A stretch of DNA of 64,000 nt from Pantoea ananatis LMG 2665 (GTDB lineage: Bacteria > Pseudomonadota > Gammaproteobacteria > Enterobacterales > Enterobacteriaceae): contig NZ_JMJJ01000005.1 in assembly GCF_000710035.2 (NCBI RefSeq), forward strand, positions 1,054,001 to 1,118,000, given 5' to 3'. The notes under the pieces were generated by a model, which saw only the letters and a program-made list of their open reading frames with translations, was not told where the DNA came from and did no database searches. The position numbers and the translations under genes were made by a program. Positions 36,815-44,892 of this stretch are shown here, in pieces. Position 1 is the stretch's first letter; every line of letters starts with the position of its first letter.

Positions 36815-37174
36815 TCAGGCAATGCTCTCGATCCTTATCTGCCCTTTTTCTCCCCAGATTTTTGTAATACGTGCATCCCATACGGCGCAGTCGTCTTCAA
36901 ACACGGCATCCATCAACGCTTTGTGCAGATTATCGACATCGGGCCTTTGCTGGTGGGGCTGGCCGCTGAACTGCGCACGCTTCTTTTTGCTCCAGCTGTC
37001 GGGCATGGGCAATACAAACGTGATGTGACAACCGCTGTCAGGCAACTTTATTTGGTTTAAGCGCACCTCATCGCAAAATGCCCGGTACCGGAGAACAGCC
37101 GGCCGTTTTGCCCAGCGGTCACGTTGAGTCTGGCGGGGCTTGCCCAGCGGCGTGATGTCATAGATTTTGATCAA
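36815..37174 (-). CDS. rusA: Holliday junction resolvase RusA
   Basis: 119 residues, the usual length. Motifs are PLGKPRQTQRDRW, then RPDVDNLHKALMDAVFEDDCAVWDARITK, in which the Asp residues of DVDN and EDD are the catalytic metal ligands. It resolves four-way junctions from phage recombination or replication. ATGA-type overlap with the helicase gene. Confidence 0.93.
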   Translation of the reverse strand: MIKIYDITPLGKPRQTQRDRWAKRPAVLRYRAFCDEVRLNQIKLPDSGCHITFVLPMPDSWSKKKRAQFSGQPHQQRPDVDNLHKALMDAVFEDDCAVWDARITKIWGEKGQIRIESIA

Positions 37175-38583
37175 AATAGTCTCCCCGTTTTTTCACTACC
37201 GTTGCGTGATGATTTGTCCCGGCCAGCCTGCGCCGGTCTTTCGCGGGCAAGCTGCGCCGCTATTGCCTGATCTGTTCCACGGAAATGCCCGTTGCGGAAT
37301 TCCTGATAAACCACGCCGCCCTGTGGGCCATGACGGTTTTTACCGATAATGATTTCAGCCAGGTGCGCGGCCGGACTGTCCGGGTTATAGGCACCATCGC
37401 GATAAATGAACCAGATGCCGTCCGCGTCCTGCTCAATGCTGCCACTGTCACGCAGATCGGCATTTAACGGGCGCTTGTTCGGGCGTTTTTCCACTTCGCG
37501 CGACAGCTGACTAAGGCAGATGACGGGAGTATTAAGCTCCATCGCCATGGTTTTAAGGCCGCGTGTAATCTCGCCGATTGCCAGGTCATTACGTTCTGCC
37601 GATGGCTTTTTGATGAGCCCCAGATAGTCAGCCAGGATAAGCGACAGGCCCGGATAACGGTTTTTATGACGTGTGGCCACCGCCCGGATTTGTTCAATGC
37701 TGAGGTTTGTTGCATCGACAACCCAGACATCGAGATTTGCAAGCTCAGCCAGCCCCATGGAGATCCGGCCCCAGTCCTCGTCATCGAGGTGGCTGGCTTT
37801 GCGCAGTTTGGAAACGGATACGTTGGATGCATTCGCCAGCTGGCGCTCGATGATCTGGCCTGCCTGCATTTCCATGCTGAAAATCAGAACACCGCGCTGC
37901 ACCCGCTCAGTACCGAGCGAAACAGTGCGCTGGGCTATGCCCTCGGCGATTTTCAGTGCCAGCTCGGTCTTACCCATTCCCGGGCGGGCAGCGATAACGA
38001 TCAGGTCGGTGTCGTTTAATCCACCTGTGATTTCATCCAGATCATCAATGCCCGTTTTGATGGTGTTCGACTCTTCATCACCGGCCACACGTTTTTCCAG
38101 CGTGTCCATATACCCGTTAAGCAGTTCACTCGCGCGTATCGGCAGCACTTCTTCATCTGGCCGACTGATGTTCATCAGCTGGCGCGTGAAGTCCTGAATA
38201 CCTTCCATCGCGGTGTCATGGTTGTAGGCGCTGGTGATCTTCTCGTAATGGCTCTCCATAAGGCTGACAAAGCCACGAACCATGTATTTTTCATTGAGGC
38301 TTTTTGCATAGCCTTTCATGTTCGCCGCGCTCGGCACCATCTTCATGGTTTCCATGACGTCAGCAAAAATACCGTTTTCATTGCCCATGGCCTCTGCCAC
38401 CAGCAGCGCATCAATCATTTTCTTCTGCGTCGCCTGGCGCTTAATCTCGGTATACAGCTTTGAGTAAAACGGGTTCGTGAATGCTGCTGGCTCGACGGTA
38501 GCCAGGACGTCGTAGGCATCAGGCGTCAAACCGGAATGAAGCAGGCAACCCAGCACGCTGGCTTCGAGATACAGATCAGACAT
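37171..38583 (-). CDS. Replicative DNA helicase (DnaB type)
   Basis: 470 residues. The N-terminal domain (EASVLGCLLHSGLTPDAYDVLATVEPAAFTN) is DnaB-like. The RecA-like motor has LIVIAARPGMGKTELALKIAEG (Walker A), GVLIFSMEMQAGQIIERQ, LSLILADYLGLI (Walker B), LSQLSREVEKRPNKRP, and DSGSIEQDADGIWFIYRD with the arginine-finger region. It unwinds phage DNA and is probably loaded by the O-like protein encoded upstream. Confidence 0.93.
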   Translation of the reverse strand: MSDLYLEASVLGCLLHSGLTPDAYDVLATVEPAAFTNPFYSKLYTEIKRQATQKKMIDALLVAEAMGNENGIFADVMETMKMVPSAANMKGYAKSLNEKYMVRGFVSLMESHYEKITSAYNHDTAMEGIQDFTRQLMNISRPDEEVLPIRASELLNGYMDTLEKRVAGDEESNTIKTGIDDLDEITGGLNDTDLIVIAARPGMGKTELALKIAEGIAQRTVSLGTERVQRGVLIFSMEMQAGQIIERQLANASNVSVSKLRKASHLDDEDWGRISMGLAELANLDVWVVDATNLSIEQIRAVATRHKNRYPGLSLILADYLGLIKKPSAERNDLAIGEITRGLKTMAMELNTPVICLSQLSREVEKRPNKRPLNADLRDSGSIEQDADGIWFIYRDGAYNPDSPAAHLAEIIIGKNRHGPQGGVVYQEFRNGHFRGTDQAIAAQLARERPAQAGRDKSSRNGSEKTGRLF

Positions 38584-39640
38584 GGTTGCCCCTCCGTACC
38601 AACAGCAGCGTGTCAGGCTTCATCAGCCAGTCGAAGTTCGCATGCCAGCCGCTGTTGCTTTGGCCGAAATAGGATGCGCGGGCCTCATTGAAAAAAGCTC
38701 TGAAGTAATTGCGGAAACACTCGTTTGCCGATTTTTCACGGGGGAAATGTGTCGCCAGACGGCGGATAGCCTTCACTCTGTCTTCGTCAATTTCGGCATA
38801 CATCAGACGGCCGGCCGCTAAATCGTTGTAAGCATCAATCACAGCATCGCAGTCAACTTCAACCTGATTTTCATCCCACTGGGTGGCGTCAGCCAGATAG
38901 CCGTCGAACCGGTTCACACGGCAGATGTTAGCGGGCTTGGCTACCGTACCGTTACGGCGTTTCCACGTCTCCGCGACCCAGCGCACCACCAGCTTGAGGT
39001 CATTAACGGTGTAGGCTTCGCGGGATGGACGTTCAGTAAGTAAAACGGCAAAAGCTTCTGCAGAGCGGCAGGTGGTGCCTGTGACCTCGTTGTAATACTC
39101 CAGGACCTGTTTTGCCTGTGAAAAAACTTCCTCCGAAAATTCCCCCTTGGGGGCTTTAGGGGGATCTGTATTTATTGTCTTTTGAATATTGTCTTTTGTG
39201 TTTAGCTGTTTTGGCGAATGGGTATTAGCTGTTTCGGCTAAACTTTTATTAGCTGACTCAGCTAAACATTCGCTGATCTGGCTAATTTTCTTCATATCCC
39301 ACATTGATACATACTTGTTAATACCCACCTTCGAGCCACCCTGAACTAAAAAACCTCGCTCGATAAGCTGACGCTTAGAAGAGCAAACGTGTGTATGGTG
39401 AATGCCCGTCATTGCGGCAATCTGGGTATTGGTAATCCGGTCCATGGACTTGTTGAAACCATAGGTTTTACGCATCACGGCCAGCATGATTTTTAACTGA
39501 CGAGCAGTAAGATCAGCCTGTAGTAGCTGATCGGTAAGCTCATTAGCGACACGCATGAAGCCATCATCGGTATCGGCCACGCGCTGCTCCTCACGCCCCG
39601 GACGGGCGCTAAATTGGATTATTTCTGCGGTATTACTCAT
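38576..39640 (-). CDS. O-like replication initiator
   Basis: 354 residues from the ATG at 39640 (MSNTAEIIQ). The N-terminal winged-helix domain (DLTARQLKIMLAVMRKTYGFNKSMDRITNTQIAAMTGIHHTHVCSSKRQLIERGFL) is the phage replication protein O DNA-binding domain. A linker with repeated peptides (CLAESANKSLAETAN) is encoded by the iterons described separately, which is the lambda ori arrangement. The C-terminal half probably contacts the helicase. It overlaps the helicase gene by 8 bp. Confidence 0.85.
   Translation of the reverse strand: MSNTAEIIQFSARPGREEQRVADTDDGFMRVANELTDQLLQADLTARQLKIMLAVMRKTYGFNKSMDRITNTQIAAMTGIHHTHVCSSKRQLIERGFLVQGGSKVGINKYVSMWDMKKISQISECLAESANKSLAETANTHSPKQLNTKDNIQKTINTDPPKAPKGEFSEEVFSQAKQVLEYYNEVTGTTCRSAEAFAVLLTERPSREAYTVNDLKLVVRWVAETWKRRNGTVAKPANICRVNRFDGYLADATQWDENQVEVDCDAVIDAYNDLAAGRLMYAEIDEDRVKAIRRLATHFPREKSANECFRNYFRAFFNEARASYFGQSNSGWHANFDWLMKPDTLLLVRRGNHV
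39160..39286. other. Candidate phage replication origin inside the O-like gene
   Basis: Four imperfect 18-bp iterons start at 39202, 39225, 39249 and 39269 (consensus TTAGCTGNNNCGGCTAAA, itself an interrupted palindrome; two copies nearly perfect). Beside them on the side downstream in the gene lies an AT-rich stretch (39168-39200) with repeated TTGTCTTTTG-like runs, as in lambda ori. Confidence 0.65.
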
Positions 39641-39785
39641 GGCCGGACTTCTCCCGCTTCGCCTGCTCCAGTGCCTGACGTAGCAGCCGACAGGCATCAG
39701 GTGAATACTGGCGTGCGAGTTCATCCCGCGCCATGTCTTTATGTACAGTAGTTTCCTGTTGCGGCTTACGGCGTTTTTGTCGCAT
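39633..39785 (-). CDS. Small basic protein upstream of the O-like gene
   Basis: 50 residues from the ATG at 39785 (MRQKRRKPQQETT), preceded by GAGG at good spacing. The highly basic N-terminus is followed by a helix (DELARQYSPDACRLLRQALEQAKREK). The open frame extends far upstream without a start. Overlaps the O-like gene by 8 bp. Not recognised. Confidence 0.55.
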   Translation of the reverse strand: MRQKRRKPQQETTVHKDMARDELARQYSPDACRLLRQALEQAKREKSGHE

Positions 39786-39840
39786 AATTAACCTCGCTTC
39801 CCAAAAGCAACGCTGTACACGACTGGACAGTTGGCGCTGT

Positions 39841-40026
39841 TCAGTCGCTCTTTCCCACCTCAATGAAATACTTCTCGAAGTACCATTTCGGTACACAGCA
39901 CAGATGTTCGTAATCAGGACGCATGAAGATGATCCTACGTTCCTGCCTGTCGTAACTGATGATGCGCACGACAATGCCGCGCTTGTCCCGAAAGCGCTTG
40001 TCGGTTTCAACAAACCTTTCATCCAC
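39841..40026 (-). CDS. DUF4222-like small protein
   Basis: 61 residues (RFRDKRGIVVRIISYDRQERRIIFMRPDYEHLCCVPKWYFEKYF). The strand pattern with FxRxxYxHxC and the final aromatic helix matches DUF4222 proteins found near cII in lambdoid phages. Role unknown. Confidence 0.65.
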   Translation of the reverse strand: MDERFVETDKRFRDKRGIVVRIISYDRQERRIIFMRPDYEHLCCVPKWYFEKYFIEVGKSD

Positions 40027-40342
40027 CAGCGCCCCCCTCTTTCACACGAATGTGCTCAAGCATTGATAAGAGCGTTCGGGCCTCTTCACCTGTCAAAATC
40101 ACGTTTTGCTCACACCCCGGCGCCGCGATGCATCCCTCTGGCAAACCCAGCTGGTGAATCATTCGGCATGCCAGTTGGCAGATGCGGATCTTCTGACGAC
40201 TGAGACCAGAAGGATGAATCCCCATATCGAGCGCCAGGGCCTTATTACCTTGAGTGATTGCCTCACGGTGAAAAAAGCTCTCCAGCGTTTCCGGCTTACA
40301 GTTAACACGTACCGAATTGCTCGAAATTGCAGTTGATTCCAT
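40019..40342 (-). CDS. CII-like transcriptional activator
   Basis: 107 residues. ESFFHREAITQGNKALALDMGIHPSGLSRQKIRICQLACRMIHQLGLPE has the CII helix-turn-helix (GNKALALDMGIHPSGLSRQ). Position directly after the Cro-like gene supports the role: it would activate establishment promoters for the repressor and integrase. Overlaps the DUF4222 gene by 8 bp. Confidence 0.7.
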   Translation of the reverse strand: MESTAISSNSVRVNCKPETLESFFHREAITQGNKALALDMGIHPSGLSRQKIRICQLACRMIHQLGLPEGCIAAPGCEQNVILTGEEARTLLSMLEHIRVKEGGAGG

Positions 40343-40370
40343 TTACTTTCTTCCCTCGTAATTGTTGAAA

Positions 40371-40601
40371 TTAAGCCGCTTTTAATTCAGGCCAGATGCT
40401 TTCCCAGTCAGTAGGATGGAGGTTTTTACGTGTAACTTTTCCATCACTGGCTTTTTCAATGAGCACGCACAGCGCCGGTCCAAGCTCATGGTTTTTGCTC
40501 AACGCTTTACGCAAATAACCAATGGTTGTTCCGCACGTATCCGCAAAAGTGCGTTGCTCACTGAGAGATAGGGCGTTTAGGTAGATCCGTAACTCTTCCA
40601 T
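40371..40601 (-). CDS. Cro-like repressor (YdaS type)
   Basis: 76 residues from the ATG at 40601 (MEELRIYLNAL). The helix-turn-helix SEQRTFADTCGTTIGYLRKALSKN, the phrase CVLIEKASDGKVTRKNL and the C-terminal HPTDWESIWPEL are typical of YdaS-like Cro proteins. Divergent from cI, with operators between. Confidence 0.85.
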   Translation of the reverse strand: MEELRIYLNALSLSEQRTFADTCGTTIGYLRKALSKNHELGPALCVLIEKASDGKVTRKNLHPTDWESIWPELKAA

Positions 40602-40636
40602 CTCATGGTTCCTGTTTACCTTTAATTTGATGGAGT

Positions 40637-40690
40637 TTACCCACAGGTAACGCTTTAAGCAATACCCGCAGGCCATTTACCACAGGGTAA
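40637..40690. promoter_or_regulatory. OR operators between cro-like and cI
   Basis: TTACC-CACA-GGTAA (40637-40650) and TTACC-ACAG-GGTAA (40677-40690) are perfect inverted repeats of the motif TTACC-N4-GGTAA. A degenerate copy (40662-40675) lies between them. They flank the divergent promoters. Confidence 0.8.
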
Positions 40691-40698
40691 ATAAATTT

Positions 40699-41385
40699 AT
40701 GATGTCGGACATGGACAAATACGAGAAAAGGCGTCAGCGCCTAATACAGATTCGAGATGAGTTCTGCGGCGGAAAAGCTGTGGAAGTTGCTCGCAAAATC
40801 GAAAGAGAACCTTCTTACGTCTCGCGCATGCTTTATGAAGATGGTAAAAAAGGTAAAAAGCGGATCGCGGATGATATGGTTGAAGTCATCGAAAAAGCTT
40901 TTTCTTTACCGCGTGGCTGGATGGATGGCATTTCTGATGATGGCCATGGAAATGTCCAGTTCGCACAGAAACACAAAGAAACGAAAGGATTCCCGTTGAT
41001 CAGCTGGGTAAGCGCAGGGCAATGGCTAGAAGCTATAGAGCCCTACAAATTACATGAAATTGACGAGTGGCCAGAAACAACTATCAATGCTGGTCCTCAA
41101 TCTTTCTGGCTCACGGTTCGAGGTGATTCAATGACTTCCCCCGTTGGATTCACCGTGCCAGAAGGCATGATTATTTTGGTGGATCCCAGCAAAGAAGCCA
41201 AAAGCGGTAAACTGGTCGTCGCCAAGCTAACGAATGACAATGAGGCAACCTTCAAAATGTACATCGAGGATGCCGGTCGTAAGTTCCTTAAGCCCCTTAA
41301 TCCCCAATACCCCATCACTGAAATTGACGGAAATTGCACCATTATCGGCACTGTGATCGATGTGAAGTGGCAAAAAATACCGTAA
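40699..41385 (+). CDS. cI: CI-like phage repressor (S24 autoprotease)
   Basis: 228 residues. The N-terminal helix-turn-helix (GKAVEVARKIEREPSYVSRMLYE) and the C-terminal LexA-type domain are complete: cleavage site Ala106-Gly107 (SWVSAGQW), nucleophile Ser144 (RGDSM) and Lys186 (ATFKMY). RecA-stimulated self-cleavage is expected, which gives SOS induction. Two ATGs in tandem (40699 and 40702) and a third at 40711 are possible starts. The 3' terminator follows directly. Confidence 0.93.
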   Translation: MMSDMDKYEKRRQRLIQIRDEFCGGKAVEVARKIEREPSYVSRMLYEDGKKGKKRIADDMVEVIEKAFSLPRGWMDGISDDGHGNVQFAQKHKETKGFPLISWVSAGQWLEAIEPYKLHEIDEWPETTINAGPQSFWLTVRGDSMTSPVGFTVPEGMIILVDPSKEAKSGKLVVAKLTNDNEATFKMYIEDAGRKFLKPLNPQYPITEIDGNCTIIGTVIDVKWQKIP

Positions 41386-41398
41386 GCCATCAAATCTA

Positions 41399-41420
41399 AC
41401 CCGCTTCAAGCGGGTTTTTT
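41399..41420 (+). terminator. Terminator after cI
   Basis: ACCCGC-TTCAA-GCGGGT followed by seven T. Confidence 0.9.
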
Positions 41421-41453
41421 TATATCTGAATTTTCTCAAGTCAAAAAATTAAA

Positions 41454-41535
41454 TTACCTGAAATTTCAATCAGGTAAACTTTTACGCCCAAATTGTTTAC
41501 CTTTGGGTATAGACAGATGAATTACCTTGGGGTAA
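41454..41535. promoter_or_regulatory. OL operators and early rightward promoter region
   Basis: Two operator copies occur downstream of cI: TTACC-TTTG-GGTAT (41497-41510) and TTACC-TTGG-GGTAA (41522-41535), the same motif as at OR. A wider inverted repeat (TTACCTGA at 41454, TCAGGTAA at 41470) precedes them. They should control the promoter of the plus-strand early operon. The exact hexamers are not clear. Confidence 0.75.
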
Positions 41536-41579
41536 CGTTTGTTACACAGCAAGACGCAGCCTACCGCAGACAGCTGTTC

Positions 41580-41591
41580 TGCTCTTTAACA
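41580..41591 (+). promoter_or_regulatory. boxA antitermination sequence
   Basis: TGCTCTTTAACA is identical to the boxA of ribosomal RNA operons. It lies about 45 bp after the last operator, in the leader of the early transcript. It would recruit NusB/S10. Confidence 0.75.
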
Positions 41592-41602
41592 AGTGAACAT
41601 GT

Positions 41603-41716
41603 AATCACCGCGCTGGTGGCTGAGAGGCCCGAACTCAGCACCCTGGCATCCCCTAACCTCACGGGGTAAAGGCATCCCAGGCATGCGGCGGACAGTGTGG
41701 TGATTCAGTATTTTTT
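41603..41716 (+). ncRNA. Candidate branched structured RNA in the early leader
   Basis: A 13-bp closing helix (41603-41615 with 41693-41705, two G-U pairs) encloses two hairpins: GCTGAG/CTCAGC (41619-41639), and CCTGG/CCAGG with an inner CCCC/GGGG (41642-41681). A T6 run at 41711-41716 follows. The shape is like phage C4-type antisense RNAs; identity is not proven. Confidence 0.6.
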
Positions 41717-42068
41717 GAGCTGCGTGAGATAGCAGGCGCAGCATCAAAGCGAGCTGATCAGTATGTTTTTCGCCTCACCAGGGCAAAGTCCGGAATACCG
41801 CAGCAGTTTAGTTGGACTTAAAAGTAAAGGCGGGGTGCCGGTGGAAGTCCGGAACGCTGTATGGAGCGGTCAATCCTTCAATCTCGTTCTGGGCGAGTTC
41901 AATCCAGATGACAGCCGGAAGAGACGGCACGCAACAGGGTAGAGCATTTGGAGGCGCATCATTAAGCCGGCGAAGAGTGCTCTATCCGTTGTGGTGAATT
42001 GCAGTCCATCGAGACAACCAGAAGATCAGCACCTGGCGCCACAACCCCAAATTGCTGTGTAGTCTTTG
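41717..42068 (+). other. Non-coding leader, second structured part
   Basis: About 350 bp without a convincing gene. It contains a 10-bp direct repeat AAGTCCGGAA (41786-41795 and 41845-41854) and a stem TAGAGCA (41940-41946) with TGCTCTA (41978-41984). Short frames here lack ribosome sites. It ends in a strong terminator. Confidence 0.5.
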
Positions 42069-42092
42069 GCCCCCGCCTCGGGGGCATTTTTT
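42069..42092 (+). terminator. Terminator at the end of the leader
   Basis: GCCCCCG-CCT-CGGGGGC followed by ATTTTTT, 29 bp before the first early gene. Expression of the operon would require antitermination or leak-through. Confidence 0.9.
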
Positions 42093-42120
42093 GACTGCTT
42101 ATCAGCGCTCCGAGGTATCC

Positions 42121-42525
42121 ATGAATTTCATACCAAAACTGACCCGGCAGCGCATTAGCAAACTGCCCGAGGGCACGCCGATCCGCATCGGTAACAGCGT
42201 CGTCGTTTTCGATGGCTGCAGCATTGAGCCCAATTACAAGGGCGAGGATGAAACCTTTGTTTATTACATCGATGCGGACGGCAAGCGGCATCGACATTTC
42301 GAATGGCTGTTACTCGATTCAGGCACCGAATTCATTGATTCAGAACTGTGCGAATACTGCGCCCGGTTCCGGCATCCCACGGACATAAAGCAGGCGGTAA
42401 TCCGGTTCTGGAACCGCAGCGAGGTCCGGTCCTTTTGCAGCGACAAAGGCTGCGCAAACCTTTACCAGCAAACAATCCGCGTCCCGGCTGCGCGCCAGGG
42501 CAAAACAAGGAGACGTATCTCATGA
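42121..42525 (+). CDS. Unknown early protein with Cys motifs
   Basis: 134 residues (MNFIPKLTRQRISKLPEGTPIRIGNSVVVFDG). A middle part with CEYCARFRHP and a later CSDKGC could bind zinc. The C-terminus is basic (RQGKTRRRIS). First gene after the structured leader; GAGG precedes the ATG. Not recognised. Confidence 0.7.
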   Translation: MNFIPKLTRQRISKLPEGTPIRIGNSVVVFDGCSIEPNYKGEDETFVYYIDADGKRHRHFEWLLLDSGTEFIDSELCEYCARFRHPTDIKQAVIRFWNRSEVRSFCSDKGCANLYQQTIRVPAARQGKTRRRIS

Positions 42526-42650
42526 GCCCTGTAGATCGCCTGCAGTTCAAACATCGCCTGACGGGCGCTGATTTCCACCCGAAGCCACGCCACTGGCTGA
42601 CGCCGCTGCTTATCGCACTGTGTGTGGTGGCGGGAATGTACCTGTTATGA
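42522..42650 (+). CDS. Very small membrane protein
   Basis: 42 residues (MSPVDRLQFKHRLTGADFHPKPRHWLTP then a transmembrane helix LLIALCVVAGMYLL). AAGGAG lies 9 bp upstream of the ATG. The start overlaps the upstream stop (ATGA) and its own TGA overlaps the next ATG. Function unknown. Confidence 0.6.
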   Translation: MSPVDRLQFKHRLTGADFHPKPRHWLTPLLIALCVVAGMYLL

Positions 42651-42856
42651 CAGTGACAACCATCCCCACTGAATTTGCCCTTAATGAGGCAGTGCGTTCG
42701 CTTGCGCTGAGTACCATCCTGGCGCTGTGCGAGCAAAATCAAATCAGTCCGGCAGATCTGGAAATGCTGGCCCACCAGCTGGCCCAGCGTGAAGCAAACG
42801 CGGACGCTAAATCAGGAGCTGTGAATGTCCACCATCATTCGCGTGATCGACACTGA
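42647..42856 (+). CDS. Small helical protein
   Basis: 69 residues (MTVTTIPTEFALNEAVRSLALSTILALCEQNQISPADLEMLAHQLAQRE). A helical protein with a His-rich end (NVHHHSRDRH) that lies over the exonuclease start (32-bp overlap). Coupled by ATGA to the gene before it. Not recognised. Confidence 0.6.
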   Translation: MTVTTIPTEFALNEAVRSLALSTILALCEQNQISPADLEMLAHQLAQREANADAKSGAVNVHHHSRDRH

Positions 42857-43493
42857 AACCACCAGCTTTGAAGGTGGCGTGTGTGAGCTGGCCAGCATCG
42901 ACATCGTTGGCGGCAAACTGCGTAACCCGATGAGCGATTTTGTTAAGCCGCCAGAGCCGATTACCGTTGGCGCCATGGCAGTGCATCACATCACTGATGA
43001 GATGGTTGCCGATGCCCCGCCGCTCAGCGATGTAATTGACCGTTATCTGGGTGCCGACGTTTACGTGGCGCACAACGCTGCGTTTGACCGGCCAAAGCTA
43101 CCCCAGATAACCGCGCCGTGGATCTGCACACTCAAGCTGGCCCGAAAGCTTTATCCGGAACTGGAAAGCCACTCCAACCAGTATTTGCGTTATCACTTCA
43201 TGCTTGATGTCGATGTGCCTGAAAACCTGCACGCGCACCGGGCGCTGTATGACTGTTACGTTACAGCGGCGCTTCTGCTACGCCTGAACCGCGACGCGCG
43301 CCTGACGATAGCGCAGATGCGTGACATTTCCGCGCGGCCTTCCCTGCTTCACACGATGCGCTTTGGCAAGCATAAGGGCAAAACCTTCGAAGAGATTGCC
43401 GGACAGGACCAGGGTTATCTCCGCTGGGCGCTGGCAAATATGGATCTGGATGAAGACCAGAAATTTACCATGCAACATTATCTGGAGGGCTGA
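42825..43493 (+). CDS. ExoX-like 3'-5' exonuclease with DUF3820-type tail
   Basis: 222 residues. The DEDD exonuclease part has RVIDTETTSFEGGVCELASID (motif I, D-x-E), YVAHNAAFDRPKL (motif II) and AHRALYDCYVTAALL (motif III). The C-terminal about 45 residues (MRFGKHKGKTFEEIAGQDQGYLRWAL) form a DUF3820-type domain often attached to phage exonucleases. It probably processes DNA ends together with the ATPase and SSB-like proteins downstream. Confidence 0.88.
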   Translation: MSTIIRVIDTETTSFEGGVCELASIDIVGGKLRNPMSDFVKPPEPITVGAMAVHHITDEMVADAPPLSDVIDRYLGADVYVAHNAAFDRPKLPQITAPWICTLKLARKLYPELESHSNQYLRYHFMLDVDVPENLHAHRALYDCYVTAALLLRLNRDARLTIAQMRDISARPSLLHTMRFGKHKGKTFEEIAGQDQGYLRWALANMDLDEDQKFTMQHYLEG

Positions 43494-43494
43494 T

Positions 43495-44160
43495 ATGGGC
43501 ATTCCGGTTCTTATTCTGGGTGATTCAGGTTCTGGCAAATCAGCCAGCCTGATGCACCTGAACCCCGACGATGGTTTTCTGGTTAACCCGGAAAACAAAC
43601 GTCTCCCATTTAAATCCAGTGGCTGGAAGCCTCGCGACTTCACAGCTAAAACCGGCAACGTGTTTTTTACTGATGTGCCAGGCGACATTGTGTTGATCAT
43701 CACCCACGCCCGCCGCGCCGGTAAGAAATTCGTTGTGGTTGACGATTTTCAGTATGTGATGGGTAACCAGTTCATGCGGCGCCGCAGTGAAAAGTCATTC
43801 GAGAAGTTCACCGAGATCGGGGGCGGCGCATGGGACGTGATCCGGGCAGCGCAGGCAGCGGAAGACGATTTGATTGTGTATTTCCTTGCTCACACGGAAG
43901 AGACACCAGCCGGCCGAATCAAGATGAAGACGATTGGCAAAATGCTGGACGAAAAAATCACGGTTGAGGGGATGTTCAGTATTGCCCTGCGTACCGGCGT
44001 GACTGACGGGCGCTATTACTTCACCACCCAGTCGGACGGAACGGACCCGGTTAAATCCCCGATCGGCCTGTTCGACCAATTCCAGATTGATAACGACCTG
44101 AACGCCGTTGATACGGCTATACGGGGCTATTACGAACTTAATGACGGAGTAACCGCATAA
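43495..44160 (+). CDS. RecA-like phage ATPase (Sak4-like)
   Basis: 221 residues from the ATG at 43495. P-loop LILGDSGSGKSASL, Walker B KFVVVDDFQYVM, then DLIVYFLAHTEE (sensor). It resembles the small RecA-core ATPases that act as single-strand annealing recombinases in phages, usually encoded next to an SSB, as here. The following gene starts at its stop (TAATG). Confidence 0.75.
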   Translation: MGIPVLILGDSGSGKSASLMHLNPDDGFLVNPENKRLPFKSSGWKPRDFTAKTGNVFFTDVPGDIVLIITHARRAGKKFVVVDDFQYVMGNQFMRRRSEKSFEKFTEIGGGAWDVIRAAQAAEDDLIVYFLAHTEETPAGRIKMKTIGKMLDEKITVEGMFSIALRTGVTDGRYYFTTQSDGTDPVKSPIGLFDQFQIDNDLNAVDTAIRGYYELNDGVTA

Positions 44161-44849
44161 TGCAGCAGCCAATTTTCACCTTTGATCCAGAATCAGCCAA
44201 GGCATCAGGCCCGGGCGGCGCATCTGAAACAGGTGCCTATACAGGCACTATTCGCAGCGCTGTGTTTACCAGCGGGCGTGATTCTCAGTCCCAATCCATG
44301 GAGTTCTCCCTCGATTCGGATGTGGGCTCGATCAACTACCTTCGCGTTTCATACATTGGCCGCGATGGAAATCCGCTTAAAGGCGGTACCGCGATGATTA
44401 ACGCCATTATGGGCCTGACCCAGACCAAGCAGCTTTTTTCAACAGAGGTTCAGGGCGAAAACGGACCGGAGTATCACTGTAAGGATCTGGAGGGAAAGCC
44501 TATCGGCTTTGTTCTACAGAAAGTCCTGTACACCAAAACCGATGGTGGTGACGGGTATAAGTTCGAAATCCGCCAGGCGTTTGGCACCAAGACACGTAAG
44601 ACGTACAAAGAAGCAATGGAGAATCTTCCAGCCGAAGCCATAGAGAAATTGCTGTCAGTTCTTACTGATCGCGACGAACGGATGGCTCAGCCCACGATGA
44701 GTGGTTTGCCTGCTAATAATCAGCGCTCAATGTTAGGTGGACATCAGCAATCTGCAACAGGAAACAACAATTCACGTCTTGCCCAGGCCACTGGAGGTGG
44801 ACGAAACAATAATCCGCCGCCTGACTTCGACGACGATATTCCATTCTGA
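44160..44849 (+). CDS. SSB-like protein with acidic C-terminal tail
   Basis: 229 residues. The N-domain (GAYTGTIRSAVFTSGRDSQSQSMEFSL, then GSINYLRVSYIGRDGNPL) is beta-rich, like the DUF669-type phage ssDNA-binding proteins. The linker is Asn/Gly/Gln-rich, and the last residues DFDDDIPF are the SSB partner-binding tail. It probably coats ssDNA and recruits the neighbouring ATPase. Confidence 0.8.
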   Translation: MQQPIFTFDPESAKASGPGGASETGAYTGTIRSAVFTSGRDSQSQSMEFSLDSDVGSINYLRVSYIGRDGNPLKGGTAMINAIMGLTQTKQLFSTEVQGENGPEYHCKDLEGKPIGFVLQKVLYTKTDGGDGYKFEIRQAFGTKTRKTYKEAMENLPAEAIEKLLSVLTDRDERMAQPTMSGLPANNQRSMLGGHQQSATGNNNSRLAQATGGGRNNNPPPDFDDDIPF

Positions 44850-44892
44850 CGAAGTACAAAAAACACTCGTAATTTTGATTACTGTTCACCAT

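Noticed and set aside
41812-41997. 61-residue frame in the early leader
   Set aside because: No ribosome site, protein-unlike composition, and it runs through base-paired segments.
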